Origin: Yeosuana aromativorans | GTDB lineage: Bacteria; Bacteroidota; Bacteroidia; Flavobacteriales; Flavobacteriaceae | DNA: 64,000 bases | Reading direction: 5' to 3' | Assembly (NCBI RefSeq): GCF_014646655.1 | Contig: NZ_BMNR01000004.1 | Coordinates: 1 to 64,000 of the forward strand | Part shown: positions 18,649 through 26,514 of the stretch, piece after piece | How the letters are laid out: every line of letters starts with the position of its first letter | Position numbering within the stretch: the stretch's first letter is position 1 | The notes under the pieces: generated by a model | What the model saw: only the letters and a program-made list of their open reading frames with translations | What the model was told of the DNA's origin: nothing | Database searches by the model: none | Position numbers and translations under genes: made by a program

Positions 18649-18721
18649 GACCTGGTAGCTCAGTTGGTAGAGCATCTCCCTTTTAAGGAGAGGGTCCTGG
18701 GTTCGAGCCCCAGCCCGGTCA
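18649..18721 (+). tRNA. tRNA-Lys (anticodon TTT)
   Basis: Full cloverleaf: acceptor GACCTGG/CCCGGTC, D arm GCTC/GAGC, anticodon stem TCTCC/GGAGA with loop CTTTTAA (anticodon 18682-18684), T arm CTGGG/CCCAG with TTCGAGC, discriminator A. The CCA end is not encoded. The acceptor stem has one U-C mismatch at the fifth pair. A terminator hairpin follows directly. Confidence 0.96.
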
Positions 18722-18723
18722 CA

Positions 18724-18756
18724 AAAAAGTTAAGCATTTATAGCTTAACTTTTTTT
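18724..18756 (+). terminator. Terminator after tRNA-Lys
   Basis: AAAAAGTTAAGC and GCTTAACTTTTT arms around loop ATTTATA, with a T-run. It separates tRNA-Lys from tRNA-Leu, so the two tRNAs are probably only partly read through together. Confidence 0.82.
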
Positions 18757-18775
18757 ATTTTTACATCATTCATTT

Positions 18776-18860
18776 GCGCACGTGGCGGAATTGGTAGACG
18801 CGCCAGCTTGAGGGGCTGGTATTCGCTTAGAATGTGGAAGTTCGAGTCTTCTCGTGCGCA
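18776..18860 (+). tRNA. tRNA-Leu (anticodon GAG)
   Basis: A class II tRNA of 85 bases: acceptor GCGCACG/CGTGCGC fully paired, anticodon stem CCAGC/GCTGG with loop TTGAGGG (anticodon 18810-18812), a long variable arm (TATTCGCTTAGAATG) and T arm with TTCGAGT. The discriminator is A and CCA is not encoded. Confidence 0.96.
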
Positions 18861-18909
18861 CTTTTTTAAATTTTATTCACTTCAAATATATTTATTCAAA
18901 TATTTTACA

Positions 18910-18951
18910 TAATATTGTTTAACTTTTTTTTGATAAAAATGAACAATATTA
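18910..18951 (+). promoter_or_regulatory. Putative MerR operator over the carH-like gene start
   Basis: TAATATTGTT (18910-18919) and AACAATATTA (18942-18951) are perfect inverted 10-base arms. The inner TTGTT and AACAA are 22 bases apart, the same spacing as at crtI. The left arm continues as TTGTTTAAC, which also occurs at crtI. The right arm covers the ATG at 18939. I read it as an autoregulatory site; no exact -7 element is seen here. Confidence 0.55.
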
Positions 18952-19853
18952 AAACCGAGTTTAGCATAAAAGATCTTGAAAACCTGAGTGGAATCAAAGC
19001 TCACACTATAAGGATTTGGGAAAAACGCTATGATTTATTCCAGCCCAAAAGAACAGACACCAACATTAGATATTATTCAACAGAAAGTCTTCAGAAGGTT
19101 TTGAATGTTGCTTTCCTCAACAATAATGGTTATAAGATTTCCAAAATATCTAAACTCAGTAATGAAGATATTTCCTCACTCGTAAAAGAAATTGCATCAA
19201 AAGAACTTAGCAAAAATGACCATAGCATAAACGATTTAAAACTGGCTATGCTAACTTTTGACCAGCAATTGTTTTCCAAAACCTATAAAGAATTAATAGA
19301 TAAAAAGCCTTTTAAAGACGTTTTTTATGACGCTTTTATACCACTTTTAAATGAGATAGGTCTTTTGTGGCAAACAGATACCATTACTCCAGCGCATGAA
19401 CATTTTATTTCAACTCGTATCAAACAAAAAATTTTATTGAATATTGAGAAGACTCAAGATACTCCTAAAAATAATTGCAAAAAAACATTTGTGTTCTTTC
19501 TTCCTGAGAATGAAATTCATGATATAGGACTGCTCTTCATTGACTACAAGTTGATCAACAAAGGCTACGAGACGCTATTTTTAGGGCAAAGTATTCCAAC
19601 CGATAACTTAAAAGATGTACTGAAATTTTTTGATGATATAATTTTTATCACTTACTTCACGGTTAAACCAGTTAAAGAAGATATTGATGATTATTTGGAT
19701 GACTTTTACAACAAACTATTAAAAAACAAGAGCAATGAGTTATGGGTTTTGGGCTATTTGATTAAACACATAGATACAAATAATATACCTGACCAAATCA
19801 CTCCTTTTACTTCAATAAAAAAATTAATCAGTAATTTAAAAAATATAAGTTAA
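18939..19853 (+). CDS. CarH-like MerR regulator with B12-binding domain
   Basis: A 304-residue regulator. The N-terminal MerR winged helix (about 1-70) contains SIKDLENLSGIKAHTIRIWE and RYDLFQPKRTDTNIRYY. A helical cap and a cobalamin-binding domain follow. Two hallmarks of adenosylcobalamin light sensors are present: W144 followed after nine residues by E154-H155 (Wx9EH), and E192-I-H194-D-I-G197 (ExHxxG), whose His is the lower cobalt ligand. The residue after W144 is Gln, whereas in Thermus CarH it is the His that caps cobalt after light exposure. It directly precedes crtI, so it probably represses carotenoid genes in the dark. The frame opens at 18915, but ATG 18939 fits MerR starts. Confidence 0.87.
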   Translation: MNNIKTEFSIKDLENLSGIKAHTIRIWEKRYDLFQPKRTDTNIRYYSTESLQKVLNVAFLNNNGYKISKISKLSNEDISSLVKEIASKELSKNDHSINDLKLAMLTFDQQLFSKTYKELIDKKPFKDVFYDAFIPLLNEIGLLWQTDTITPAHEHFISTRIKQKILLNIEKTQDTPKNNCKKTFVFFLPENEIHDIGLLFIDYKLINKGYETLFLGQSIPTDNLKDVLKFFDDIIFITYFTVKPVKEDIDDYLDDFYNKLLKNKSNELWVLGYLIKHIDTNNIPDQITPFTSIKKLISNLKNIS

Positions 19854-19864
19854 ATATTGTTATT

Positions 19865-19896
19865 TTGTTTAACTTTTTAGTATTTTTGTTAAACAA
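19865..19896 (+). promoter_or_regulatory. crtI promoter with overlapping MerR-type operator
   Basis: TTGTTTAAC (19865-19873) and GTTAAACAA (19888-19896) form a perfect inverted repeat that brackets the -7 element TATTTTTG (19881-19888). TTGTT and AACAA are again 22 bases apart, as at the regulator gene. A bound dimer would cover the promoter. Transcription would start near 19895, so crtI mRNA would be leaderless or nearly so. Confidence 0.65.
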
Positions 19897-21356
19897 TGAA
19901 AGTAACAATAATTGGTTCTGGGTTCTCATCATTAGCTGCTTCATGCTATCTGGCTAAAAGCGGATATGATGTCACTATTTTCGAAAAAAACAAAACAATT
20001 GGAGGCCGTGCCAGGCAGCTAATCAAAGATGGATTTACGTTTGATATTGGACCCACTTGGTATTGGATGCCAGATGTTTTTGAACGATTTTTTTCAGATT
20101 TTGGCAAATCACCCGCTGATTATTATACTCTTGAAAAACTAAACCCGGCCTACAGTGTCTATTTTGGTATTAATGATTACATAACTATTGAAGACACGTT
20201 AGATAAAATATGCATTGCTTTTGAAAAAGAAGAAAAAGGCTCCTCCAAAAAGCTTAAAAAATTCATTGAAAACGCAAAGAGCAATTATGATATTGCTATC
20301 AAAGACTTGGTTTATAACCCAGGTGTTTCTCCATTAGAATTGGTCACTGTTGAAACATTTAAAAAAATCAATCAGTTTTTTAGCAATATTAAACGAGATG
20401 TTAGAAAGGAGTTTAAAAATCAAAGACTTGTCAAAATTCTTGAGTTTCCTGTGCTTTTTTTAGGTGCAAAGCCCAGTGACACGCCTTCCTTTTACAGTTT
20501 CATGAATTATGCCGATTTTGGTTTGGGAACGTTTCACCCAAAAAAAGGAATGTACCAAGTTATCTTGGCTCTGGAATCTTTAGCAAAGGAACTTGGTGTG
20601 ACCATACAAACCGAGAGTCCTGTTGACAACATACTCATTGAAGACGGAGAAGCTAAAGGCATTGTTTCCAACGGAAAAACGTACAAAAGTGATATTGTTT
20701 TAAGTGGTGCAGATTATCATCATACCGAAACTTTATTAGACCAACCGTACAGACAATATTCAGAAAGCTATTGGAGCAAAAAAACATTTGCTCCTTCTTC
20801 CCTTCTGTTTTATGTAGGGTTTGATAAAAAAATAGCTAACGTGAATCATCACACCCTTTTTTTTGATGTTGATTTTGACCTGCATGCCGAAGCGATTTAT
20901 GACAATCCAAAATGGCCTGACGAACCATTGTTCTACGCTAGTTTTCCAAGCAAAACAGACGCCAATTCAGTCCCAGACGGGCAAGAAGCTGCTATTTTTT
21001 TAATTCCGTTGGCTCCAGGTTTAGAAGATACACCTGCCTTAAGAGAAGCTTATTTTGAAAAAATAATGACTCGTTTTGAAACATTAACATCACAAATTAT
21101 AAAAAATCATGTTATATTTAAAGAGTCCTTTTGTATCAATGATTTTATAAAAGATTACAATTCGTACAAAGGGAATGCTTATGGAATGGCCAATACCTTA
21201 ATGCAAACTGCTTTTTTAAGGCCTAAACTAAAAAGTAAAAAAGTAAAAAATCTTTTTTTTACAGGACAATTAACCGTACCAGGACCTGGCGTTCCACCGT
21301 CTTTGATATCCGGAAAGTTAGTAGCTGATTTAATAACCAAATATCATAAATTATAG
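19896..21356 (+). CDS. crtI: Phytoene desaturase
   Basis: FAD-dependent desaturase that converts phytoene to lycopene. The protein has 486 residues. The dinucleotide-binding motif is IIGSGFSSLAASCYLAKSGY with EKNKTIGGRARQ after it, and the C-terminal carotenoid-oxidase signature is FFTGQLTVPGPGVPPSLISG. FDIGPTWYWMPDVFERFF is typical of flavobacterial CrtI. It is the first gene of the crtI-crtB-crtZ-crtY cluster and follows the regulator by 42 bases, which contain its promoter and a dyad. Membrane-associated. Confidence 0.95.
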   Translation: MKVTIIGSGFSSLAASCYLAKSGYDVTIFEKNKTIGGRARQLIKDGFTFDIGPTWYWMPDVFERFFSDFGKSPADYYTLEKLNPAYSVYFGINDYITIEDTLDKICIAFEKEEKGSSKKLKKFIENAKSNYDIAIKDLVYNPGVSPLELVTVETFKKINQFFSNIKRDVRKEFKNQRLVKILEFPVLFLGAKPSDTPSFYSFMNYADFGLGTFHPKKGMYQVILALESLAKELGVTIQTESPVDNILIEDGEAKGIVSNGKTYKSDIVLSGADYHHTETLLDQPYRQYSESYWSKKTFAPSSLLFYVGFDKKIANVNHHTLFFDVDFDLHAEAIYDNPKWPDEPLFYASFPSKTDANSVPDGQEAAIFLIPLAPGLEDTPALREAYFEKIMTRFETLTSQIIKNHVIFKESFCINDFIKDYNSYKGNAYGMANTLMQTAFLRPKLKSKKVKNLFFTGQLTVPGPGVPPSLISGKLVADLITKYHKL

Positions 21357-21448
21357 AAATGAAATGTGCCATAAAAATCAATATTTATCAACCAAAATGA
21401 TTTTTGGCAAATTACATCTGACCTATAAAAACCAATAAATTCAAACAG

Positions 21449-22288
21449 ATGAAAGCATTATTTGATACCGCTTCATACCATTGCAGTAAGATTGTTACCA
21501 AAACTTACAGCACCTCGTTTTCGTTAGCTACCAAAATGTTGGCTAAGTCCATCAGGGATGATATTTACAATATTTATGGATTTGTCAGGTTTGCTGATGA
21601 AATTGTAGATTCATTTCATGATTATGACAAGAAAACGTTGTTTGAAAATTTTTCAAGGGATTTAGAAGATGCTTTACAAAACAAGATAAGTTTGAACCCA
21701 ATTTTAAACTCATTTCAATATACATATCACAAATATGGAATTGACAAACATTTAGTGGATTCGTTCATGCAAAGTATGCGTATGGATCTTCATAAATCAA
21801 AATATCTTACCGAAGAAGAATTCAAAACTTATATTTATGGTTCTGCCGATGTTGTTGGGCTTATGTGCTTAAAGGTTTTTGTGAATGGTGATAATACCCG
21901 ATATAATGAATTAAAGGATTCTGCCATGGCATTGGGTTCAGCCTTTCAAAAGGTAAATTTTTTAAGGGATTTAAAAGCAGACCACGAAGGGTTGAACAGA
22001 AGTTATTTCCCTAACACTGACTTGAACAATCTTGACGAAAACTCAAAACTAGATATTATAAATGATATTGAAGCTGATTTTGCAAAAGGCCTAAACGGCA
22101 TCAAAATGTTGCCTATTGAGGCTAAATTTGGCGTCTTCATGGCTTATAGATATTACAGTCAATTATTGAAAAAACTTAAAAAAACACCCGCTTTACAAAT
22201 AAAACATGCCAGAATACGTGTGGCCAATCATAAAAAAATAGAGTTGTTAATGCGCAGTTATGTTAAATATCAATTAAATTTAATGTAA
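21449..22288 (+). CDS. crtB: Phytoene synthase
   Basis: Condenses two geranylgeranyl diphosphates to phytoene. The protein has 279 residues of the squalene/phytoene synthase fold. The first Asp-rich motif is RFADEIVDSF and the second is FLRDLKADHEGLNRSYFP, both needed for Mg-diphosphate binding. The 92-base gap from crtI contains a small hairpin (CCAAAA/TTTTGG) but no promoter of the consensus type, so read-through from crtI is likely. No GGPP synthase is in the window, so the substrate is made elsewhere. Confidence 0.95.
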   Translation: MKALFDTASYHCSKIVTKTYSTSFSLATKMLAKSIRDDIYNIYGFVRFADEIVDSFHDYDKKTLFENFSRDLEDALQNKISLNPILNSFQYTYHKYGIDKHLVDSFMQSMRMDLHKSKYLTEEEFKTYIYGSADVVGLMCLKVFVNGDNTRYNELKDSAMALGSAFQKVNFLRDLKADHEGLNRSYFPNTDLNNLDENSKLDIINDIEADFAKGLNGIKMLPIEAKFGVFMAYRYYSQLLKKLKKTPALQIKHARIRVANHKKIELLMRSYVKYQLNLM

Positions 22289-22297
22289 TTTTATAGT

Positions 22298-22753
22298 ATG
22301 CAAACAGTGTATTGGATATTGGTTTTTGTTGGGGTTTTCTGCTTCATGGAATTTATGGCCTGGTTTACCCATAAATACATCATGCATGGGTTTTTGTGGA
22401 GTTTGCATAAAGACCATCACAAAAAAGATCATGGCGGTTGGTTTGAGCGCAATGACGCGTTTTTTATCTTCTACGCTGTTGTAAGTATGATCTGCTTTTA
22501 TTTGTGGAGTTATGAGAATATCTGGTTTGGCCTCCCGATTGGTTTAGGAATTATGGCCTATGGTGCTGCTTATTTTCTTGTTCATGACATCTTTATCCAC
22601 CAACGTTTTAAATTGTTCAGAAATGCCAATGGTTGGTATGCTAAAGGTGTAAGGAGAGCACATAAAATACACCATAAACATCTAGGCAAAGAGGACGGCG
22701 AATGTTTTGGTATGCTTGTAGTTCCCTTTAAATACTTCAAACAAAAATCATAA
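22298..22753 (+). CDS. crtZ: Beta-carotene hydroxylase
   Basis: Non-heme di-iron membrane hydroxylase that adds 3-OH groups to the beta-ionone rings, converting beta-carotene to zeaxanthin. The 151 residues hold about four hydrophobic helices and the full set of histidine motifs: FTHKYIMHG, LHKDHHKKDHGG, HDIFIHQR and RRAHKIHHKHLG. Placed nine bases after crtB. It belongs to the fatty-acid hydroxylase superfamily and is full length. Confidence 0.93.
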   Translation: MQTVYWILVFVGVFCFMEFMAWFTHKYIMHGFLWSLHKDHHKKDHGGWFERNDAFFIFYAVVSMICFYLWSYENIWFGLPIGLGIMAYGAAYFLVHDIFIHQRFKLFRNANGWYAKGVRRAHKIHHKHLGKEDGECFGMLVVPFKYFKQKS

Positions 22754-22762
22754 AAGTATTCC

Positions 22763-23914
22763 ATGTCATTACATAATCATTTCAATTACATCATTATTGG
22801 AAATGGTTTGGCTGGTTTACAATTAGCTATAGAGTTATCAAATGACCCGTTTTTTGATGATAAGCAAATTGCTTTAATTGACAAATCGCAGAAAGACACC
22901 AATGATAAAACGTGGTGTTTTTGGGAAAAAGGCTATGGGAAATGGGATTCTGTTGTCAGTAATACTTGGGATTCAGCATTATTTTACTCCTCCAAAAAAA
23001 AAATAGACTTGAACCTAGAACCATACACCTACAAGATGGTCCGCTCAATCGATTTTTACAAGCAAGCCAAAAGCATATTATCACAAAAAAATAATATCCA
23101 TTTTATAATTGACGATGTTATTTGTGTTGAAGAAAAAAAACCAGTTGTTGTTACAACTAAAAAGGGTTTGTATACAGCAGACCATGTTTTTGACAGTAGA
23201 ATTAATCCTGATTTTTTCAATAAAAAAAATAATTACATCAGAATCAACCAACATTTTAAAGGCTGGATTATAGAAAGTGAAACGGATGTTTTTAACACCC
23301 ATTCATTTACCATGATGGATTACCGTTTAAAAGATGGTGAACAAACAGCTTTTACTTACGTTCTACCCTTTTCAAAAACAAAAGCGTTAATAGAATTCAC
23401 TTATTTCACGCCGCATTTAGTTGGAGACAGTGTATATAATAAATATCTCAAGCAATATATTTCAGATGTATTAAACATTGAAACCTATACGGTGTTAGAA
23501 GTTGAAACAGGTAATATACCCATGACCAATTTTCCGTTTTCAAAAGAATCTTCTGAACATATCACAAAAATCGGTACTGCTGGCGGTTGGATAAAAGGCT
23601 CAACTGGTTATTCATTTAAGCATACCGAAAAAAAAGTAGCAAAAATTATCGGCAATCTAAAGCAGAATAATATGCCATCAAAAGGGTTATACAACACAAG
23701 GCATACTTTTTATGACGCCGTGTTTTTAAACGTATTAAAAAACAACAATGACAAAGGCGAATGGATTTTTGAACAATTTTATTCTAAAAACACCATTGAA
23801 ACCATGTTTCGTTTTTTAGATGATGAATCCTCGTTCTCTGAAGATTTTAAAATCATGCAATCATTGTTTTCGGTACCCTTTATTAAAGCCTTTTTTAAAA
23901 CGCTATTGTTTTAA
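22763..23914 (+). CDS. crtY: Lycopene beta-cyclase
   Basis: Cyclises both ends of lycopene to beta-carotene. The 383 residues start with the FAD/NAD motif YIIIGNGLAGLQLAIELS and include the lycopene cyclase signature KTWCFWEKG, then SRINPDF, FPFSKESSEHITKIGTAGG and STGYSF. It starts nine bases after crtZ. Pathway order is desaturation, cyclisation, hydroxylation, so the predicted end product is zeaxanthin; no ketolase (crtW) is present here. Its end overlaps the converging thioredoxin-like gene by 12 bases. Confidence 0.93.
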   Translation: MSLHNHFNYIIIGNGLAGLQLAIELSNDPFFDDKQIALIDKSQKDTNDKTWCFWEKGYGKWDSVVSNTWDSALFYSSKKKIDLNLEPYTYKMVRSIDFYKQAKSILSQKNNIHFIIDDVICVEEKKPVVVTTKKGLYTADHVFDSRINPDFFNKKNNYIRINQHFKGWIIESETDVFNTHSFTMMDYRLKDGEQTAFTYVLPFSKTKALIEFTYFTPHLVGDSVYNKYLKQYISDVLNIETYTVLEVETGNIPMTNFPFSKESSEHITKIGTAGGWIKGSTGYSFKHTEKKVAKIIGNLKQNNMPSKGLYNTRHTFYDAVFLNVLKNNNDKGEWIFEQFYSKNTIETMFRFLDDESSFSEDFKIMQSLFSVPFIKAFFKTLLF

Positions 23915-24466
23915 CAGCCCATCAATGGTTGTTCTCACTTTATTACTGTTCCAATTGGCAGCTCCACTTTCATCAATAATGATATTCCCATTTCTGTCTA
24001 TCAAAAACGTTCTGGGAATGGTTGACACATCAAACAATTCAGACTCATTCTTTAGCGGCCTGTACGCTTTGAAAGTATAGTTGTTTTGCTCTAAAAACGG
24101 GTTGATTTCACTATACCAGTCAGTGGTTACAAACAAAAATTCAACCTGATTATGATAATCGTTATAGAGTGATTGCAAACTTGGCATTTCGGCAATACAA
24201 GGTGGGCACCAAGTGGCCCAGAAATTAATTAAAACCACTTTGCCTTTTGTTTGTTCAAAATCAAAAACATGGCCAGCTTCATCCTGTAATTTCCAATCGT
24301 AACTTTTTAAAACAGTTAATTTCTCTTTGCTTTCTAAAGATGGACTAATTAAAGCCATTCCTTTGTTCAAAAAAATCTGAATTGGTTTTCTGGTTTGTGG
24401 AATAAGAAGAACTGCTATAACCAATATAAAAGCCAGATTGCTTATTTGTGATTTTGATAATTTCAT
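23903..24466 (-). CDS. TlpA-like thioredoxin-fold protein
   Basis: A 187-residue exported or membrane-tethered thiol protein. An N-terminal helix (about residues 9-35) acts as a signal or anchor. The thioredoxin-like domain has FWATWCPPCIAEMPSL (active site CPPC) and the cis-proline loop DVSTIPRTFLIDRNG. TlpA/ResA-type proteins reduce disulfides in the periplasm, often in cytochrome c maturation. A link with the neighbouring carotenoid genes is not implied. It overlaps crtY tail to tail. Confidence 0.87.
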   Translation of the reverse strand: MKLSKSQISNLAFILVIAVLLIPQTRKPIQIFLNKGMALISPSLESKEKLTVLKSYDWKLQDEAGHVFDFEQTKGKVVLINFWATWCPPCIAEMPSLQSLYNDYHNQVEFLFVTTDWYSEINPFLEQNNYTFKAYRPLKNESELFDVSTIPRTFLIDRNGNIIIDESGAANWNSNKVRTTIDGLLKQ

Positions 24467-24525
24467 AGATAAAAGATTCTTTTCAAGATTAAGACGAAAG
24501 CATTTAACAAATCTAACAAGAAAAT

Positions 24526-24555
24526 AAAAAGCCTCCTGAATTCAGGAGGCTTTTT
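24526..24555 (-). terminator. Terminator of the DUF5606 gene
   Basis: A perfect 30-base palindrome with AAAAAGCCTCCTGAA as its left arm, followed by runs of A and T on either side. It ends 20 bases from the DUF5606 stop codon, and could also act on the other strand. Confidence 0.88.
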
Positions 24556-24574
24556 ATAGGCTATAAATCTATTT

Positions 24575-25003
24575 TTATTCTTCTTCATCAGATGTATTGT
24601 CAGCATCATCAGCTTTCAATAAATCCAACATGTTATGCTCTTGAAGCAAATTATACCATTGTATTACTTTTTTAATATCGCTGGCATATACTCTATCTTC
24701 ATCATACTCTGGCAAAATTTCAAAAAAGTACTCTTCAAGCCTGTCTTTACTGTCTTTTGGACTCACACTTGCTTGCTTTCCTTGCTCTTTTTCGTTTATT
24801 TTACTAAAAACATCTCTCAAAGGCACTTCTTCTGTCAATGTGTATATAGCAATCTCACTCAATACGCTTACATTTTGTTGCACATTTACTGATAGACGTT
24901 TGTTGTCCAGCAAGGATTCTGCCACAAAACCACCACGAGTTTGGGCAATGAGTTTAAACAATCCTGGCTTTCCGGCAATAGCTATTATTTTTTCTAAGCT
25001 CAT
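24575..25003 (-). CDS. DUF5606 family protein
   Basis: A 142-residue protein restricted, as far as I recall, to Bacteroidetes. The first 60 residues (MSLEKIIAIAGKPGLFKLIA and VAESLLDNKRLSV) form a small beta-rich module, and the second half carries the YFFEILPEYDEDRVYASDIK segment typical of the family. The C-terminus is an acidic tail (DADNTSDEEE). Cytoplasmic by the absence of signal. No function is known. It lies upstream of nothing on its strand and has its own terminator; def is its upstream neighbour after a 54-base gap. Confidence 0.85.
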   Translation of the reverse strand: MSLEKIIAIAGKPGLFKLIAQTRGGFVAESLLDNKRLSVNVQQNVSVLSEIAIYTLTEEVPLRDVFSKINEKEQGKQASVSPKDSKDRLEEYFFEILPEYDEDRVYASDIKKVIQWYNLLQEHNMLDLLKADDADNTSDEEE

Positions 25004-25057
25004 AAATTATTTTTAAAAAAAGGCAAATATCACTTCTTTGCTAATGTTATCCTAGTA

Positions 25058-25648
25058 TTATCGTTTCTTTTTTTGATCGGGAAAACGCATTCTATAATCA
25101 ACATTTATTTTGCCTTTAGAGATGTTGGTTAATTTCCCTTTTAATAAACGTTTTTTAAAGGCAGATAACTTGTCAGTAAACAGAATACCGTCAATATGAT
25201 CATATTCATGCTGTATGACCCTAGCTATCAAACCTTCATATTGCTCAACATGTTTTTCAAAATTCTCATCAACATATTCAATAGTCAGTTTTGGTTGCCT
25301 AAAGACATCTTCCCTTACATCCGGAATACTCAAACACCCTTCATTAAAGGCCCATTCATCGCCTTCTTCTTTAGTTATTTTAGCATTGATAAACACCTTT
25401 TTAAAATCCTTTAAACTGTTTTTTTCGTCTTCTGACAAACCCTCATCTTCAGAAAACGGAGATGTGTCAATAACAAACAGACGGATTGGCAACCCTATCT
25501 GAGGCGCCGCCAAACCAACACCATAAGCATTGTACATGGTCTCAAACATATTTGAGATAAGTCCATCAAGGTTTGGATACTCTTTGGTTATTGGTGTTGC
25601 CATTGTTCTTAAAACAGGATCACCATATGCTACAATTGGTAAAATCAT
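25058..25648 (-). CDS. def: Peptide deformylase
   Basis: Removes the formyl group from nascent N-terminal methionine. The protein has 196 residues. All three metal-site motifs are present: GVGLAAPQIG, EGCLSIPD (Cys ligand) and QHEYDHIDG (two His ligands with the catalytic Glu). It includes a short Asp/Glu/Ser-rich insertion (SEDEGLSEDEKNS) between the first two motifs. The C-terminus is basic. It has its own -7 element. Confidence 0.96.
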   Translation of the reverse strand: MILPIVAYGDPVLRTMATPITKEYPNLDGLISNMFETMYNAYGVGLAAPQIGLPIRLFVIDTSPFSEDEGLSEDEKNSLKDFKKVFINAKITKEEGDEWAFNEGCLSIPDVREDVFRQPKLTIEYVDENFEKHVEQYEGLIARVIQHEYDHIDGILFTDKLSAFKKRLLKGKLTNISKGKINVDYRMRFPDQKKKR

Positions 25649-25671
25649 AGTTACTTTTTGATAATTTTATG

Positions 25672-25679
25672 CAAAAATA
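25672..25679 (-). promoter_or_regulatory. Promoter -7 element of def
   Basis: TATTTTTG on the minus strand, an exact consensus match 23 bases before the def start codon. Confidence 0.6.
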
Positions 25680-25717
25680 CAATACTTAAGATTTATTGCG
25701 CTCTTTTAAGGAAAAAA

Positions 25718-26128
25718 TCACTTTGAATATAGATAGCTTTGAAGAATAAGTGTAGCACTAATCTCGTCAACAAGTGCCTTGTTTTTACGTTGCTGCTTTT
25801 TCAAGCCACTGTCTATCATGGTCTGAAATGCCATTTTTGAGGTAAACCGTTCATCAACTCTCTTAATTTCTATACTTGGAAATGCTTTTTCCAATTTTTT
25901 AATAAATGGCGCTATATGTTTTTCACTTTCTGAAGGTGAGTTGTCCATTTGCTTTGGCTCTCCAACCAAAAACAATTCAATCGTTTCTTTTTGGGTATAA
26001 TCTTTTAAAAAGGACATCAGCTCACTTGTAGCAACCGTAGTAAGCCCCGATGCAATAATTTGCAGGTCATCTGTAACAGCCAGGCCTGTCCTTTTCAATC
26101 CATAATCTATTGCTACAATTCGTCCCAT
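25718..26128 (-). CDS. ruvX: Holliday junction resolvase-like RuvX/YqgF
   Basis: A 136-residue RNase H-fold protein. It opens GRIVAIDYGLKRTGLAVTD with the first catalytic Asp, then LFLVGEPKQMDNSPSE and KRVDERFTSKMA, and ends in KALVDEISATLILQSYL, matching YqgF/RuvX. Family roles are in 16S rRNA 5'-end maturation and possibly in junction cleavage. The frame opens at 26155; ATG 26128 gives the family start and is used. It is 69 bases upstream of def on the same strand. Confidence 0.9.
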   Translation of the reverse strand: MGRIVAIDYGLKRTGLAVTDDLQIIASGLTTVATSELMSFLKDYTQKETIELFLVGEPKQMDNSPSESEKHIAPFIKKLEKAFPSIEIKRVDERFTSKMAFQTMIDSGLKKQQRKNKALVDEISATLILQSYLYSK

Positions 26129-26156
26129 GTTTTTAATTTGGTCAAAAATAAGCAAT

Positions 26157-26188
26157 AAAAAAAAAAGATTGTCATTTCTGACAATCTT
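26157..26188 (-). terminator. Terminator of the small secreted protein gene
   Basis: AAGATTGTCA (26165-26174) and TGACAATCTT (26179-26188) around loop TTTC. The A-run 26157-26166 gives a U-tract on the minus strand. Confidence 0.82.
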
Positions 26189-26220
26189 CCTTATATAGAT
26201 ATAGATATGAATAATTGATA

Positions 26221-26514
26221 TTAAGCTACTATTTCTTTGTAAATTTTTGGGAACAACAAATTAATGTTTTCAAGATTTCTATCACGGTTTAAAAGAATTC
26301 TAATATCACTGGCTGCACGAGCAATGATTTTGTTATTAGAATCTGTATTCTCATTTGCATTAAATTCAATTGAATCTTGAATAGTTAATGAAACTGTATT
26401 ATTTACATGTAATTCATTTACAGATACAACTTTTAAAGAAGTAGACTTTTCTTGAGCGTTAGCATAAGAGAAAGAAAGTAAGAAGAATAAAAATATGTAA
26501 AAATTTGTTTTCAT
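26221..26514 (-). CDS. Small exported protein, unknown function
   Basis: A 97-residue protein with a clear signal peptide (MKTNFYIFLFFLLSFSYANA), so the mature part of about 77 residues is periplasmic or secreted. The mature part is mostly helical in appearance (ARAASDIRILLNRDRNLENI) and has no cysteines. No family recognised. The frame opens at 26589, but the signal peptide places the start at 26514. Transcribed alone with its own terminator. Confidence 0.6.
   Translation of the reverse strand: MKTNFYIFLFFLLSFSYANAQEKSTSLKVVSVNELHVNNTVSLTIQDSIEFNANENTDSNNKIIARAASDIRILLNRDRNLENINLLFPKIYKEIVA

Noticed and set aside
23820-24080. Plus-strand frame across the crtY end and the TlpA-like gene
   Set aside because: It runs antisense to the conserved thioredoxin fold and out of frame with crtY.
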